Of a DNA stretch of 48,272 bases, positions 41,320 to 48,272 are shown one piece after another. The position numbers and the translations under genes are program-made. How positions within the stretch are numbered: position 1 is the stretch's first letter; every line of letters begins with the position of its first letter. Source of the DNA: CAJAUT01 sp043809365 (lineage in GTDB: Bacteria; Patescibacteriota; Microgenomatia; UBA1400; UBA12108); assembly GCA_043809365.1 (NCBI GenBank), contig JAZDDW010000009.1, positions 1 through 48,272 of the forward strand, in the 5' to 3' direction. The notes beneath the pieces were generated by a model. That model had not been told where the DNA came from. It saw nothing but the letters and a program-made list of their open reading frames with translations, and did no database searches.

Positions 41320-41838
41320 ATGCGATTATGTCATCTCTTCCGCCACGTGGACGATCATAGCCACTATCTGCGCAACTTCATTTTTGGGGTCGAGGACTCC
41401 CTCGTCTCCACCGTGGGCCTCTTGGCCGGGGTCGCAGCTGCTGCTATCTCTCAGTCCGCCATTATTACAACTGGCCTAGTCCTGATTGTCGTTGAAGGTT
41501 TTTCCATGGGAGTAGGTTCATTCCTTACGGAAGAAACCACCGAAGAAATGGAGGGTGGCAAACCCCAAACTTGGGGGGCTATTCGTGGTGGGGCCGTCAT
41601 GCTCGTCTCCTATTGTTTGGCTGGTCTGATTCCCCTGGCCCCCTACGCTTTTCTCCTTGGAAATACCGCTGTTGTTACCTCGGTCACCCTCTCGCTTGTT
41701 GGTCTTTTGATTCTTGGCTACGGAACCTCCCAGGTTTATCATCGTCCCCATCCCTTTCATCACGCATACAAAATGTTTGTCTTGGGGGGATCCGCCGTAC
41801 TTGTTGGGATGTTAGTTGGCAAACTCTTCCAAGTCTAG
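41320..41838 (+). CDS. VIT1/CCC1-family Fe/Mn transporter
   Basis: 172 residues. The sequence SHYLRNFIFGVEDSLVSTVGLLAGVAAA is the hallmark of the VIT1/CCC1 family, followed by EGFSMGVGSFLTEETTEE (metal-binding Glu-rich segment, shortened) and three further membrane helices. Members export Fe2+ or Mn2+ from the cytosol. At 172 residues it is shorter than plant VIT1 (about 250) because the cytoplasmic hinge is reduced, as in many bacterial members. The start is fixed by the 6-nt -10 spacing. Efflux operon genes follow 15 bp later. Confidence 0.9.
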   Translation: MRLCHLFRHVDDHSHYLRNFIFGVEDSLVSTVGLLAGVAAAAISQSAIITTGLVLIVVEGFSMGVGSFLTEETTEEMEGGKPQTWGAIRGGAVMLVSYCLAGLIPLAPYAFLLGNTAVVTSVTLSLVGLLILGYGTSQVYHRPHPFHHAYKMFVLGGSAVLVGMLVGKLFQV

Positions 41839-41853
41839 TAAAATAGACCCCAT

Positions 41854-42867
41854 ATGTTTTCCTGGATTCGTGCCCACAAAATGTTGGTTATTGCCGTCTT
41901 ATTGGTCTTTTTTGGCGGGTGGTATTTTTTTGGCCGTCGTCCCCAAGTTGAGTACGCCGAATTTACTCCCCAGCGCGCAAGTATTAGTGAAACTCTTGAG
42001 CTCTCTGGCAAGGTCGTGGCGGATAAGTCAGCTACTCTGCGCTTTAGCGCTGGGGGTCTCGTGACTTATCTCGGTACCAAAGAAGGGGATCATGTCAAGA
42101 AATGGCAGACTTTAGCTAGCATCGATTCGCGCCAGCTCCAAAAAACCCTTGATCAAAAACTCAATCTCTACGCGATCCAACGGGGGACCTTTGACCAGAC
42201 AATCGATGACAACGACAACTCCGTGCCAGATAGTGATCTCGCCCGCACTCTCAAGCGGTTACTCGAGAAGAATCAATACCAACTAGACAATACGGTCAAA
42301 GATGTCGAGTATCTTGATCTCTCCCTCAAACTCTCGCGTTTGACTAGCCCGCTTGCGGGTATTTTAGTTCACACTCCGATTGACTCAGCCGGTGTGCAAG
42401 TTTTGGCAACTGACACTTGGACAGTCATCGATCCCTCCTCACTCTATTTCTCTGCCGATCTGGACGAGACCGATCTCCAGCGTGTTTCCGTAGGTCAAAA
42501 AGTGGTGGTCTCTCTCGATGCCTACCCCGACCGTTCGATGGTTTCCTCGATTTACTCCATTTCTTACAGTCCCAAAGAAACCACCTCCGGCACCACCTAC
42601 GAAGTCAAGATTGGACTCTCACCCTCCGATAACCAGGACTTGCGCCTAGGCTTAAACGGTACCGCCGGAGTTGTCCTCTCCGAGAAAAACGATACCCTCA
42701 CCTTACCCGCCAGCGCCATCACCAGTAGCGCCGGCAAATCAACAGTTTATCTTCAAGATGGTCGGAAATACATCGAAAAACCTCTCGAAATCGGGATCGA
42801 AAACGGTGGTGTAGTTGAAATCTTGAGTGGTATTAGTGAAGGCGATCATGTCTACGCCAAAAAATAA
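41854..42867 (+). CDS. HlyD/MacA-like membrane fusion (adaptor) protein
   Basis: 337 residues. A single membrane helix at about 10-27 (MLVIAVLLVFFGGWYFFG) is followed by a lipoyl/biotinyl-like strand (VEYAEFTPQRASISETLELSGKVVADKSATLRF), a coiled-coil arm (TLDQKLNLYAIQRGTFDQ through LARTLKRLLEKNQYQLDNTV), the returning lipoyl half and C-terminal beta-barrel and membrane-proximal domains. It would link the downstream ABC transporter to its exported substrate. Overlaps the ATPase gene by 20 bp. TAAAAT at 41839 lies 9 nt before ATG. Confidence 0.88.
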   Translation: MFSWIRAHKMLVIAVLLVFFGGWYFFGRRPQVEYAEFTPQRASISETLELSGKVVADKSATLRFSAGGLVTYLGTKEGDHVKKWQTLASIDSRQLQKTLDQKLNLYAIQRGTFDQTIDDNDNSVPDSDLARTLKRLLEKNQYQLDNTVKDVEYLDLSLKLSRLTSPLAGILVHTPIDSAGVQVLATDTWTVIDPSSLYFSADLDETDLQRVSVGQKVVVSLDAYPDRSMVSSIYSISYSPKETTSGTTYEVKIGLSPSDNQDLRLGLNGTAGVVLSEKNDTLTLPASAITSSAGKSTVYLQDGRKYIEKPLEIGIENGGVVEILSGISEGDHVYAKK

Positions 42868-43585
42868 ACCTACCAAGCCCGTCATTCGCCTTAGCCACAT
42901 TTCCAAAATCTATGAGTTAGGGGAAGCCAAGCTCCAGGTGCTCGATGATGTCTCCGTCACGATTCATGCAGGCGAGCTGGTTGCCATTGTTGGCCCCTCA
43001 GGGTCAGGCAAATCTACTCTCATGCACATCATGGGACTCCTCGACAAACAAAGTTCTGGCACAGTCGAGCTAGCCGGTCACGACGTGCAAGATATGAACG
43101 AGGTCGAGTTGGCCAAGATGCGCAATCAATATATCGGCTTCATTTTCCAGCAATTTAATCTACTAGCCCGCACTAGCACCCTCGAAAATGTTTTGCTCCC
43201 CACGCTCTACAGCACTCCTTTGGTAGACAAAACCCAGCAAGCTACCCAAATTCTCCGGGACTTGGGGATGGGGGAACGTCTCAAAAATTATTCCAACCAA
43301 CTCTCCGGTGGTCAACAACAGCGAGTCGCCATCGCTCGCTCGCTCGTCAACGATCCAGCCATTATCTTTGCCGATGAACCCACGGGTAACTTGGACAGTA
43401 AAAGCGGTCACGAGGTCGTAGAAATATTGACTAGATTAAACAAAGAAGGACGCACCATTGTGATCGTCACTCACGATATGGAACTCGCCCAAATTGCTCA
43501 TCGGATTATTAAAATTTTTGACGGCCAAATAGTCAGTGATACCGGAAAACCTGAAAACCGGAAAACTGGAGCACAAACACCATGA
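42848..43585 (+). CDS. MacB/LolD-type ABC transporter ATP-binding protein
   Basis: 245 residues. Walker A GPSGSGKST (Lys55), Q-loop IFQQFNLLART, signature LSGGQQQRVAIAR, Walker B IIFADEPTGNLD and H-loop VTHD are all present. The set fits MacB/LolD-type ATPases that pair with FtsX-like permeases. ATG 42848 has GAAGG 7 nt upstream; the ORF from 42827 is rejected. Stop overlaps the permease start (ATGA), so adaptor, ATPase and permease are one coupled operon. Confidence 0.95.
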   Translation: MSTPKNKPTKPVIRLSHISKIYELGEAKLQVLDDVSVTIHAGELVAIVGPSGSGKSTLMHIMGLLDKQSSGTVELAGHDVQDMNEVELAKMRNQYIGFIFQQFNLLARTSTLENVLLPTLYSTPLVDKTQQATQILRDLGMGERLKNYSNQLSGGQQQRVAIARSLVNDPAIIFADEPTGNLDSKSGHEVVEILTRLNKEGRTIVIVTHDMELAQIAHRIIKIFDGQIVSDTGKPENRKTGAQTP

Positions 43586-44796
43586 AAATTAGCACTCTCG
43601 CTCGCTCCTCCCTCCTCTCTATCTCTCGCAACAAAACGCGCTCATTTTTAACGATGCTTGGTGTTGTCATTGGAGTTTTATCTGTCATCTTATTGACTTC
43701 CATTGGCAATGGGTTAACTGTGTTTGTCGAGAAACAGTTCGAATCATTGGGCTCCAATCTACTTTATGTTTCCCCCGGAGAATTGGTTACCGAAGAGGGT
43801 AACTTTAGCCAAGAAGGTATGGCTCTTTCTCTGTCTACGTCCAAATTGACCGTAGCCGATGCCAATTCGCTCGAGCGCGTTGGATATCCTCTGGGCCAGA
43901 TCGCTCCTGTCATCGAAGGTAGTGTAGATATTCGCTCCAGTCAGGGGAAACGCAAGGGCTACTCTCTCGCCACCATCGCCGCCTACCGCGATGTTCGCAA
44001 CACCAACACCACCCAAGGACGCTTTTTCAACGATTCAGATGTCAGTAGTAGCCGCAAGGTCGTGGTAATCGGCAGTAAGATTGCGGAAAAACTCTTCGCG
44101 GGAGTTAATCCTGTGGGAGAAAATGTCACTCTCAATCGCGTCAGATTCGAAATTATCGGTGTTGCCGAGCCCAAAAGTAGCGGTAACATGGGGGGGCCTG
44201 ACATCGACAGCACGGTCTACATCCCCATCACGACTGCCAGAAGTGCATTAGGACAAGAAAAGATAACCTATATCTTGGTTCAGGTTGTGAGCAAATCAGA
44301 AATGATTCGTGCCAAAGCCAAAGTTGAAGAAATTATGTTAAAACGTATGAATAAAGAGGACTTCTCCGTTACCGACCAAAGTGAGATTCTCAAAACCATC
44401 CAGACTATCTTGGGCGTTCTCACCACTGGCTTGGCCGGCATTGCCGCCATCTCGCTGGTGGTAGGTGGGATTGGGATTATGAATATTATGCTTGTGGCAG
44501 TATCGGAGCGTACTAAAGAAATCGGTTTAAGGAAAGCCTTGGGTGCCACCCCCAGTAACATTCTCATCCAATTCCTGATCGAATCAGCCGTCATCTCCAC
44601 TGTAGGAGGTATTATTGGGATTATTTTGGGCGTGTTAGGAGCACTTGCCGTTCGCCCCTTCTTCCCCGCTACTCCCGAGATCGACTCAATCATTCTTGCC
44701 TTTGCCGTTTCGCTCGGTACGGGGATTCTCTTTGGTGTTTACCCTGCCCGCAAAGCCGCCCAACTTAGTCCTATCGAAGCTCTCCGCTACGAGTAA
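43582..44796 (+). CDS. MacB-like ABC transporter permease (FtsX fold)
   Basis: 404 residues: membrane helix near 25-45, a large external MacB periplasmic-core domain (about 50-250), then three C-terminal helices with the FtsX signature (LVVGGIGIMNIMLVAVSERTKEIGLRKALGA). The end KAAQLSPIEALRYE is the usual C-terminus. Couples ATP hydrolysis to mechanotransmission that expels peptides, drugs or lipoproteins. In a single-membrane cell the partner is the HlyD-like adaptor rather than an outer-membrane channel. Substrate unknown. Confidence 0.93.
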   Translation: MKISTLARSSLLSISRNKTRSFLTMLGVVIGVLSVILLTSIGNGLTVFVEKQFESLGSNLLYVSPGELVTEEGNFSQEGMALSLSTSKLTVADANSLERVGYPLGQIAPVIEGSVDIRSSQGKRKGYSLATIAAYRDVRNTNTTQGRFFNDSDVSSSRKVVVIGSKIAEKLFAGVNPVGENVTLNRVRFEIIGVAEPKSSGNMGGPDIDSTVYIPITTARSALGQEKITYILVQVVSKSEMIRAKAKVEEIMLKRMNKEDFSVTDQSEILKTIQTILGVLTTGLAGIAAISLVVGGIGIMNIMLVAVSERTKEIGLRKALGATPSNILIQFLIESAVISTVGGIIGIILGVLGALAVRPFFPATPEIDSIILAFAVSLGTGILFGVYPARKAAQLSPIEALRYE

Positions 44797-44802
44797 GTAC
44801 GA

Positions 44803-44808
44803 TATACT
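44803..44808 (+). promoter_or_regulatory. -10 promoter of small anchored protein gene
   Basis: TATACT (44803-44808) ends 6 nt before ATG 44815. No TG extension and no ribosome binding site. Leaderless mRNA predicted. Confidence 0.55.
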
Positions 44809-44814
44809 GACATT

Positions 44815-45180
44815 ATGAAGCGTATCTTCTTTCTCATTCTCCTTCTTGGTCTTGCCTATTTTGGTTATACGTATTATCAAAGTACCAGACTCTCCAGTTC
44901 CACTGTCTCAACGGAGGTATCGATCCCTGGTAATCTGGTGATTACCCAAGCTAGCGATAAATTGGGTGATATTGCCTCGGTCCTCGGCGCCAGCATTCAA
45001 AGTGCCTTGACTGACGGCAAAGAGATCCTCAATAACGCGACAAGTGGTCAGTCAGACCCGATTATTAATAAGGCTGTCAAAAATATCCAAAACGAACTCA
45101 AAGATCTCCCCCAAGAAACCGTCGAAAAAGTTAAATACGAATTTTGCAGAGACATAGTCACAGAGTATGAAAAGAAATAA
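44815..45180 (+). CDS. Small membrane-anchored or secreted protein, unknown
   Basis: 121 residues. N-terminal MKRIFFLILLLGLAYFGYTYY is an uncleaved anchor or signal peptide; the rest is helical with Ser/Thr-rich linker and a C-terminal Lys/Glu-rich helix holding one Cys. No recognised domain. It sits between the efflux operon and endonuclease IV with its own leaderless-type promoter, so it is not simply part of either. Confidence 0.7.
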   Translation: MKRIFFLILLLGLAYFGYTYYQSTRLSSSTVSTEVSIPGNLVITQASDKLGDIASVLGASIQSALTDGKEILNNATSGQSDPIINKAVKNIQNELKDLPQETVEKVKYEFCRDIVTEYEKK

Positions 45181-45215
45181 ATAATGTAATTTGAGAATTT
45201 GAGATTGGAGAATTT

Positions 45216-46052
45216 ATGATTAGAAGAATAGGTGGCCATGTTTCCTGTTCTGGTGGCGTGCAAAATGCCATCACCAACACTATAAGTATTGGTGGTAATT
45301 GTATGCAAATTTTTGCTGGCTCCCCGCGGATGTGGGCGCGCTCACTATACCCTACCTCGGACGCCGGAGCGTTCCGCGAAGGCGTCTCCAATCATGATTT
45401 GTCACCCGTCTACATCCATGCTCTTTACTTGACCAATCTGGCTTCCGACAATCCAGAGTTACTCGCTAAATCTAAGGCTGCTCTCATCATGGATATGCAG
45501 AACTGCGCGGCCCTTGGCGGGTCTGGGGTAGTCCTCCATATTGGCTCTCATCAAGGTCGGGGTTGGGAACACGATCGTGCGCAGGTTATTAAAACAATTC
45601 AAGAAACTTTAAGGGAGACTCCCTTAAAGTCATATCTACTTCTCGAAAACTCTGCCGGCCAACAGGGGAAAATAGGCTCTCTACCAGAGCTTTCCGATAT
45701 ACTATATACAATTTCCGATACTCGACTTCGCGTTTGTCTTGATACTGCCCATGCTTTTGAGGCTGGTTATAATTTCCAGACCGTCTCCGGCCTCGATCTA
45801 TGGCTCGATGAGATCGAGAAAACCATTGGCTTTGCCAAGCTAGAGCTTTTACATTTAAACGATAGCAAAACCTCGCTCGGGTCAGGGCGTGACAACCACC
45901 AAAACATCGGCGACGGCTTTATCGGCACCGAAAGCCTCGCTCGCCTGATTAATCACCCCTCTCTTTCCCACCTTCCTCTCATCCTCGAAGTCCCGGGTGA
46001 TGGCACCGGTCCCGACAAAGAGAACATCGATCGGGTGAAGCAAATGCTATAA
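45216..46052 (+). CDS. nfo: Endonuclease IV (AP endonuclease)
   Basis: 278 residues, TIM-barrel. Three-zinc site residues are visible: GGHVS near the start (His8), VLHIGSHQG (His), LLLENSAG (Glu), VCLDTAHAFEAGY (Asp, His), LLHLNDSK (His), GRDNHQNIGDG (Asp, His) and LILEVPGDGTG (Glu). It nicks 5' of abasic sites in base-excision repair, completing the pathway begun by UNG at 29677. ATG 45216 has GGAG 5 nt upstream, so this gene uses a Shine-Dalgarno start. Confidence 0.96.
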   Translation: MIRRIGGHVSCSGGVQNAITNTISIGGNCMQIFAGSPRMWARSLYPTSDAGAFREGVSNHDLSPVYIHALYLTNLASDNPELLAKSKAALIMDMQNCAALGGSGVVLHIGSHQGRGWEHDRAQVIKTIQETLRETPLKSYLLLENSAGQQGKIGSLPELSDILYTISDTRLRVCLDTAHAFEAGYNFQTVSGLDLWLDEIEKTIGFAKLELLHLNDSKTSLGSGRDNHQNIGDGFIGTESLARLINHPSLSHLPLILEVPGDGTGPDKENIDRVKQML

Positions 46053-46053
46053 T
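46045..46053 (+). promoter_or_regulatory. Extended -10 promoter of AT-rich hypothetical gene
   Basis: TGCTATAAT (46045-46053) ends 7 nt before ATG 46061; it overlaps the nfo stop region. Consensus extended -10. Confidence 0.65.
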
Positions 46054-46060
46054 TTAACTC

Positions 46061-46771
46061 ATGAAATTTAATAATAGAAAAATCCTATCCAAACTCTTGA
46101 TAATCCTAACCTTGGTCGCACTATTGTTAAGTTCGTCATACTTTGCTAAACAGAATAAACTCACCAGAAAAGAATTGAATACACTTAAGCAATCATACAA
46201 ATATACAAACGGTACTGATGACTTGCGATGGGCAACGCCCAATCAATACATTAGCGATCTACTGTTATCTCCATCATTACTCAAACTAGTTACTATAAAC
46301 AATTATCATGTTGACAATTATCAGTGCATTGAATCTGTTGGAAACACAACGAGAGACAGTATTAAACAGTTAACTCTTGGGGAAAAAACATTGGAAAGAG
46401 GCTTAAATGATATTGAGAACCATATTTATACAACACCATTAGTCGATCAAAGAGGTGATTCACTACACCCAATTAAATCAAGCTACGATATTGAATATTC
46501 CAGCATTTGTAGAATTACCGAGAGTGAATACGTAGTAATATATCTCACAACAAATCAACATAATGTTGGCATTACCAACCTAGTTTCGAATGTAAAAGCA
46601 GGTGGAGGATGGCTAGGTGATTCTCATATGGCAGTCATAACAAAAAAAGACACAAAAATATTTGAGAGATTTCCTTTTACCGCAAAGTTAATCAATCTAC
46701 CCAGACATCCAAATGGTGCTGAAAAATCGGCCGATTTATGGCATATTATCGGTGTGGTAATCTGGTCATGA
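46061..46771 (+). CDS. Secreted/anchored hypothetical protein, probably frameshifted near its end
   Basis: 236 residues. Basic start and hydrophobic segment (about 11-29) suggest an anchor; the mature part has scattered Cys and a conserved-looking end (GGGWLGDSHMAVITKKDTKIFERFPF). Composition is clearly more AT-rich than the surrounding genes, suggesting recent gain. The final residues WHIIGVVIWS look out of frame: inserting one A in the GAAAAAT run near 46726 would join it to the next frame (46738-46950) through EKIGRFMAYYRCGNLVMIG. No family recognised. Confidence 0.6.
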   Translation: MKFNNRKILSKLLIILTLVALLLSSSYFAKQNKLTRKELNTLKQSYKYTNGTDDLRWATPNQYISDLLLSPSLLKLVTINNYHVDNYQCIESVGNTTRDSIKQLTLGEKTLERGLNDIENHIYTTPLVDQRGDSLHPIKSSYDIEYSSICRITESEYVVIYLTTNQHNVGITNLVSNVKAGGGWLGDSHMAVITKKDTKIFERFPFTAKLINLPRHPNGAEKSADLWHIIGVVIWS

Positions 46772-46950
46772 TAGGGGATAAACATTATGTTATCCAATGC
46801 TCGGGAAATGTTTATGCATACAACAAAAATAAAGAATCCTTTTCGGAAATAGCGATTTGTGGCAATGAAATTGATGACGAGAATATTAACATCCTTGGTA
46901 GATACAAGTGTTTTGACGAGAGTGGTAAGGTATATATCACTCGAGATTGA
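46738..46950 (+). pseudogene. C-terminal continuation of the preceding gene in the -1 frame
   Basis: 70-residue frame starting MAYYRCGNLVMIGDKHYVIQ with Cys-aromatic pattern continuing through FSEIAICGNE to YKCFDESGKVYITRD. It lacks a promoter or ribosome binding site of its own and begins inside the upstream ORF, one frame off. I read it as the true 3' end of the gene at 46061. Whether the break is a real mutation or a homopolymer sequencing error cannot be told here. Confidence 0.5.
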
Positions 46951-46991
46951 ATTCAATAGTTTCCCGACACAATTTGAATATAGGGTGTTAC

Positions 46992-47007
46992 CATGTTTTA
47001 AAACATG
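46992..47007. terminator. Perfect 16-bp palindrome between convergent ends
   Basis: CATGTTTTAAAACATG is self-complementary and contains the DedA-remnant stop codon. With no loop it could only form a short A/T hairpin; a weak bidirectional terminator is possible. Confidence 0.3.
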
Positions 47008-47207
47008 AAAACACTCACTAGCCAGTTAGTTCCTAATCCCATCAGCAGAAACCGCGTCACCTTGCCCAGGAATGAGGCCACAAACATTTTGGCAAAAGGG
47101 AATCCCAAGTAACCCGCAATTAGTCCCACAAAATCAAAAGGGATCGGCATAATCGACCAAAATAAGAGGGCCCAGATTCCGTATTTTTTGATCCCTTGCT
47201 GTACGGG
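46998..47207 (-). pseudogene. 3' remnant of a DedA/VTT-domain membrane protein gene
   Basis: Reading the minus strand from the insertion-sequence edge gives 69 codons to TAA: KKYGIWALLFWSIMPIPFDF, VGLIAGYLGFPF and FVASFLGKVTRFLLMG are typical of the C-terminal half of the VTT (SNARE-associated/DedA) family, which move lipids across membranes. An in-frame TGA lies just inside the insertion-sequence terminus, so no start is available. The 5' half would lie to the right of the element, beyond the window. Confidence 0.7.
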
Positions 47208-47226
47208 TCACATACATATTGCACTC
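47207..47226 (+). repeat. Left terminal inverted repeat of the IS element
   Basis: GTCAC followed by ATACATATTGCACTC; matches the reverse complement of 48245-48265 except for one G missing after GTCAC. Confidence 0.75.
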
Positions 47227-48228
47227 TCAAGTAAAACTATTAAGTGCGGCCATCGGGGTTTGATAGTTCAGCGAAGCGTGTGGCCTCACAAAATTGTACC
47301 ACTCCAGATACTTGGCTAGTTTGATGGTTGCAGATTCTCTGTCGCACCACCACTCTCTAGTTCTCTCCACATGTTCTTCTTGAAAGGTTCTGTTGAATCT
47401 CTCGATCACTCCATTAATCCTCGGAGACCTGGGATAACTGAATAGATGTTTGATGTCCAAGCTCTCCAGGTAGTTGTGGAAGTCACCCAAGAACTCACTC
47501 CCATTATCAGTTTGCACTGTGTGGATTTTGATGTTGTGGAGACTTATGAAGTGAGAGAGTACTAGGGTGGTGTTATATGCAGAGGCGGTCTTAACGGCCT
47601 CTGCATAAGCTACCTTAGTGGCTAGATCAATGATCGTCACAAAGACTAGTTTGCTGGTATCGACCATCACATGGACACAATCGATCTCTAGGTATCCAGG
47701 AATCACTATCTTTGGAGCATATTTGACTCTTTCTCTCTGGAATCTTAGTCTCCTGGTGCGTTTCGTTTTCTCAAAGAAATAGTTATACCGCTTCACAATT
47801 TTGCCAATCTTTCCTGGAGAATATGAGGCAACACCAAGTGTGTTCGCATATGCATCAAGGAGTACCTTGAGTTTGTATTTCCCAACTCTCCCATACTCCT
47901 CTCTGAGCTCTTTGATGAAGAGGACAAGGCGATCATCCACTAACATTCGCCTTGTCCTCTTGGGGCGTGTAGAGCGTGGCACAAGCGAAGCCAGACGACC
48001 ACTCCCACCTAGCTGTTTCTTCCAATAATAGAATGATCGTCTAGAGATCCCAAATGCTGAGATAGCTGCCGCCACTCCGTACTTGGAACCATGCTCTAGA
48101 ACATGAAAATGGAACTGAGCCGGATCACTGGACTCGTATTTGAGAGAGCTGATTAATGTTTTCATCGCCCGATTGTACCCGGGCTTAAACTTCGGCAATA
48201 TATACCGCAAACGAGGAACATCTGACAT
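47227..48228 (-). CDS. IS481-family-like DDE transposase
   Basis: 333 residues. An N-terminal helix-turn-helix (GSKYGVAAAISAFGISRRSFYYWKK) and a second helical domain precede the RNase H-like core with Asp183 (LEIDCVHV), Asp241 (QTDNGSEF) and Glu276 (NGVIERFNRTFQEEH), a D-D-34-E arrangement, and a final YLEWYNFVRPHASLNYQTP motif typical of IS3/IS481 relatives. No second reading frame or slip site, favouring IS481 over IS3. The frame is intact, so the element may be active. AGGGAG lies 6 nt upstream of ATG 48228 but inside a hairpin. Confidence 0.85.
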   Translation of the reverse strand: MSDVPRLRYILPKFKPGYNRAMKTLISSLKYESSDPAQFHFHVLEHGSKYGVAAAISAFGISRRSFYYWKKQLGGSGRLASLVPRSTRPKRTRRMLVDDRLVLFIKELREEYGRVGKYKLKVLLDAYANTLGVASYSPGKIGKIVKRYNYFFEKTKRTRRLRFQRERVKYAPKIVIPGYLEIDCVHVMVDTSKLVFVTIIDLATKVAYAEAVKTASAYNTTLVLSHFISLHNIKIHTVQTDNGSEFLGDFHNYLESLDIKHLFSYPRSPRINGVIERFNRTFQEEHVERTREWWCDRESATIKLAKYLEWYNFVRPHASLNYQTPMAALNSFT

Positions 48229-48232
48229 ATAT

Positions 48233-48249
48233 CACTCCCTTCGGGAGTG
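48233..48249 (-). promoter_or_regulatory. Hairpin hiding the transposase ribosome binding site
   Basis: CACTCCC and GGGAGTG (48233-48239 and 48243-48249) form a 7-bp stem with a 3-nt loop. The minus-strand arm GGGAGTG is the ribosome binding site, and the other arm lies in the terminal repeat. A transcript that starts outside the element would fold and block translation. Confidence 0.5.
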
Positions 48250-48265
48250 CAATATGTATCGTGAC
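48245..48265 (-). repeat. Right terminal inverted repeat of the IS element
   Basis: Reverse complement reads GTCACG then ATACATATTGCACTC, matching the left end with one extra base. Seven further bases (TTATTCA) reach the window end. Confidence 0.75.
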
Positions 48266-48272
48266 TTATTCA

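Larger units (their letters stand above)
47207..48265 (-). mobile_element. IS481-like insertion sequence
   Basis: About 1,059 bp bounded by imperfect inverted repeats (47207-47226 and 48245-48265, differing by one base insertion) and carrying one DDE transposase gene. It interrupts a DedA/VTT gene. No target duplication is evident: the outer bases on the two sides (ending ACGG, beginning TTATTCA) do not match. Family assignment rests on the single ORF, length and D-D-E spacing. Confidence 0.75.

Noticed and set aside
46738..46950. Independent small Cys-containing gene
   Set aside because: No promoter or ribosome binding site; starts inside the upstream ORF and continues it in the -1 frame.
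47227..48228. IS3-family element with programmed frameshift
   Set aside because: A single continuous transposase frame with no OrfA/OrfB slip site fits IS481 better.

Overview
The window looks like a piece of a Patescibacteria (Candidate Phyla Radiation) chromosome, most probably a Microgenomates-type lineage. This is inferred from gene content: stripped-down housekeeping proteins (IF-2 without its N-terminal region, AlaRS of 593 residues without the C-terminal domain, TruB without PUA), a PilM-like/baseplate-J membrane protein beside a sortase, Pro/Ser-stalk surface proteins ending in LPEAG, and extreme gene packing. TGA is used as a normal stop (many ATGA start/stop overlaps), so this is not a UGA-glycine lineage such as Gracilibacteria. 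No stretch longer than 300 bases lacks a gene.

Layout. 1-6300 (mostly + strand): end of an MFS transporter, RdgB, TruB (- strand), a non-canonical Nramp-like transporter, an ATP-cone/Mrr-like nuclease, a signal peptidase I fused to a CAP-like domain, and an Fe/Mn superoxide dismutase. 6311-8613 (-): two membrane-anchored surface proteins with Ser-Pro stalks. 8648-9742 (+): tRNA-guanine transglycosylase. 9732-17739 (-): rpoB-rpoC-rpsL-rpsG. 17839-18536: a HEPN/MNT toxin-antitoxin pair. 18569-22836: MltG, a tiny zinc-ribbon protein, RuvX, sortase and a PilM-like/baseplate-J protein. 22857-31391: AlaRS, YtxH-like and DUF948-like proteins, RodZ-like, FtsK, RNase J, UNG and an ATPase-only Lon homologue. 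31452-32154: a VapBC-like pair with a palindromic operator. 32151-33298: an L,D-transpeptidase split by a -1 frameshift. 33359-39387: PNPase-S15 and a nusA-infB-DHH operon. 39471-41139: a lipoprotein, a secreted coiled-coil protein and a CbpA-like J protein. 41201-41271: a previously unlisted tRNA-Pro(GGG)-like gene with an abnormal T-loop. 41320-46052 (+): VIT1-type transporter, a MacAB-like efflux operon, a small anchored protein and endonuclease IV. 46061-48272: an AT-richer, frameshifted hypothetical gene, then the 3' remnant of a DedA/VTT gene cut off by an IS481-like insertion sequence.

The strongest general signal is a promoter grammar: at 13 genes a -10 box (often an extended TGnTAnnnT) ends exactly 6 or 7 nt before the ATG, which predicts leaderless mRNAs (truB, with an 8-nt gap, is a looser fit). 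Operon-internal, ribosomal and RNA-polymerase genes instead use clear Shine-Dalgarno sequences or ATGA coupling. The most unusual single object is the tRNA-Pro-like gene: all four stems and the proline identity elements are intact, but T54, T55, A58 and G18 are missing.
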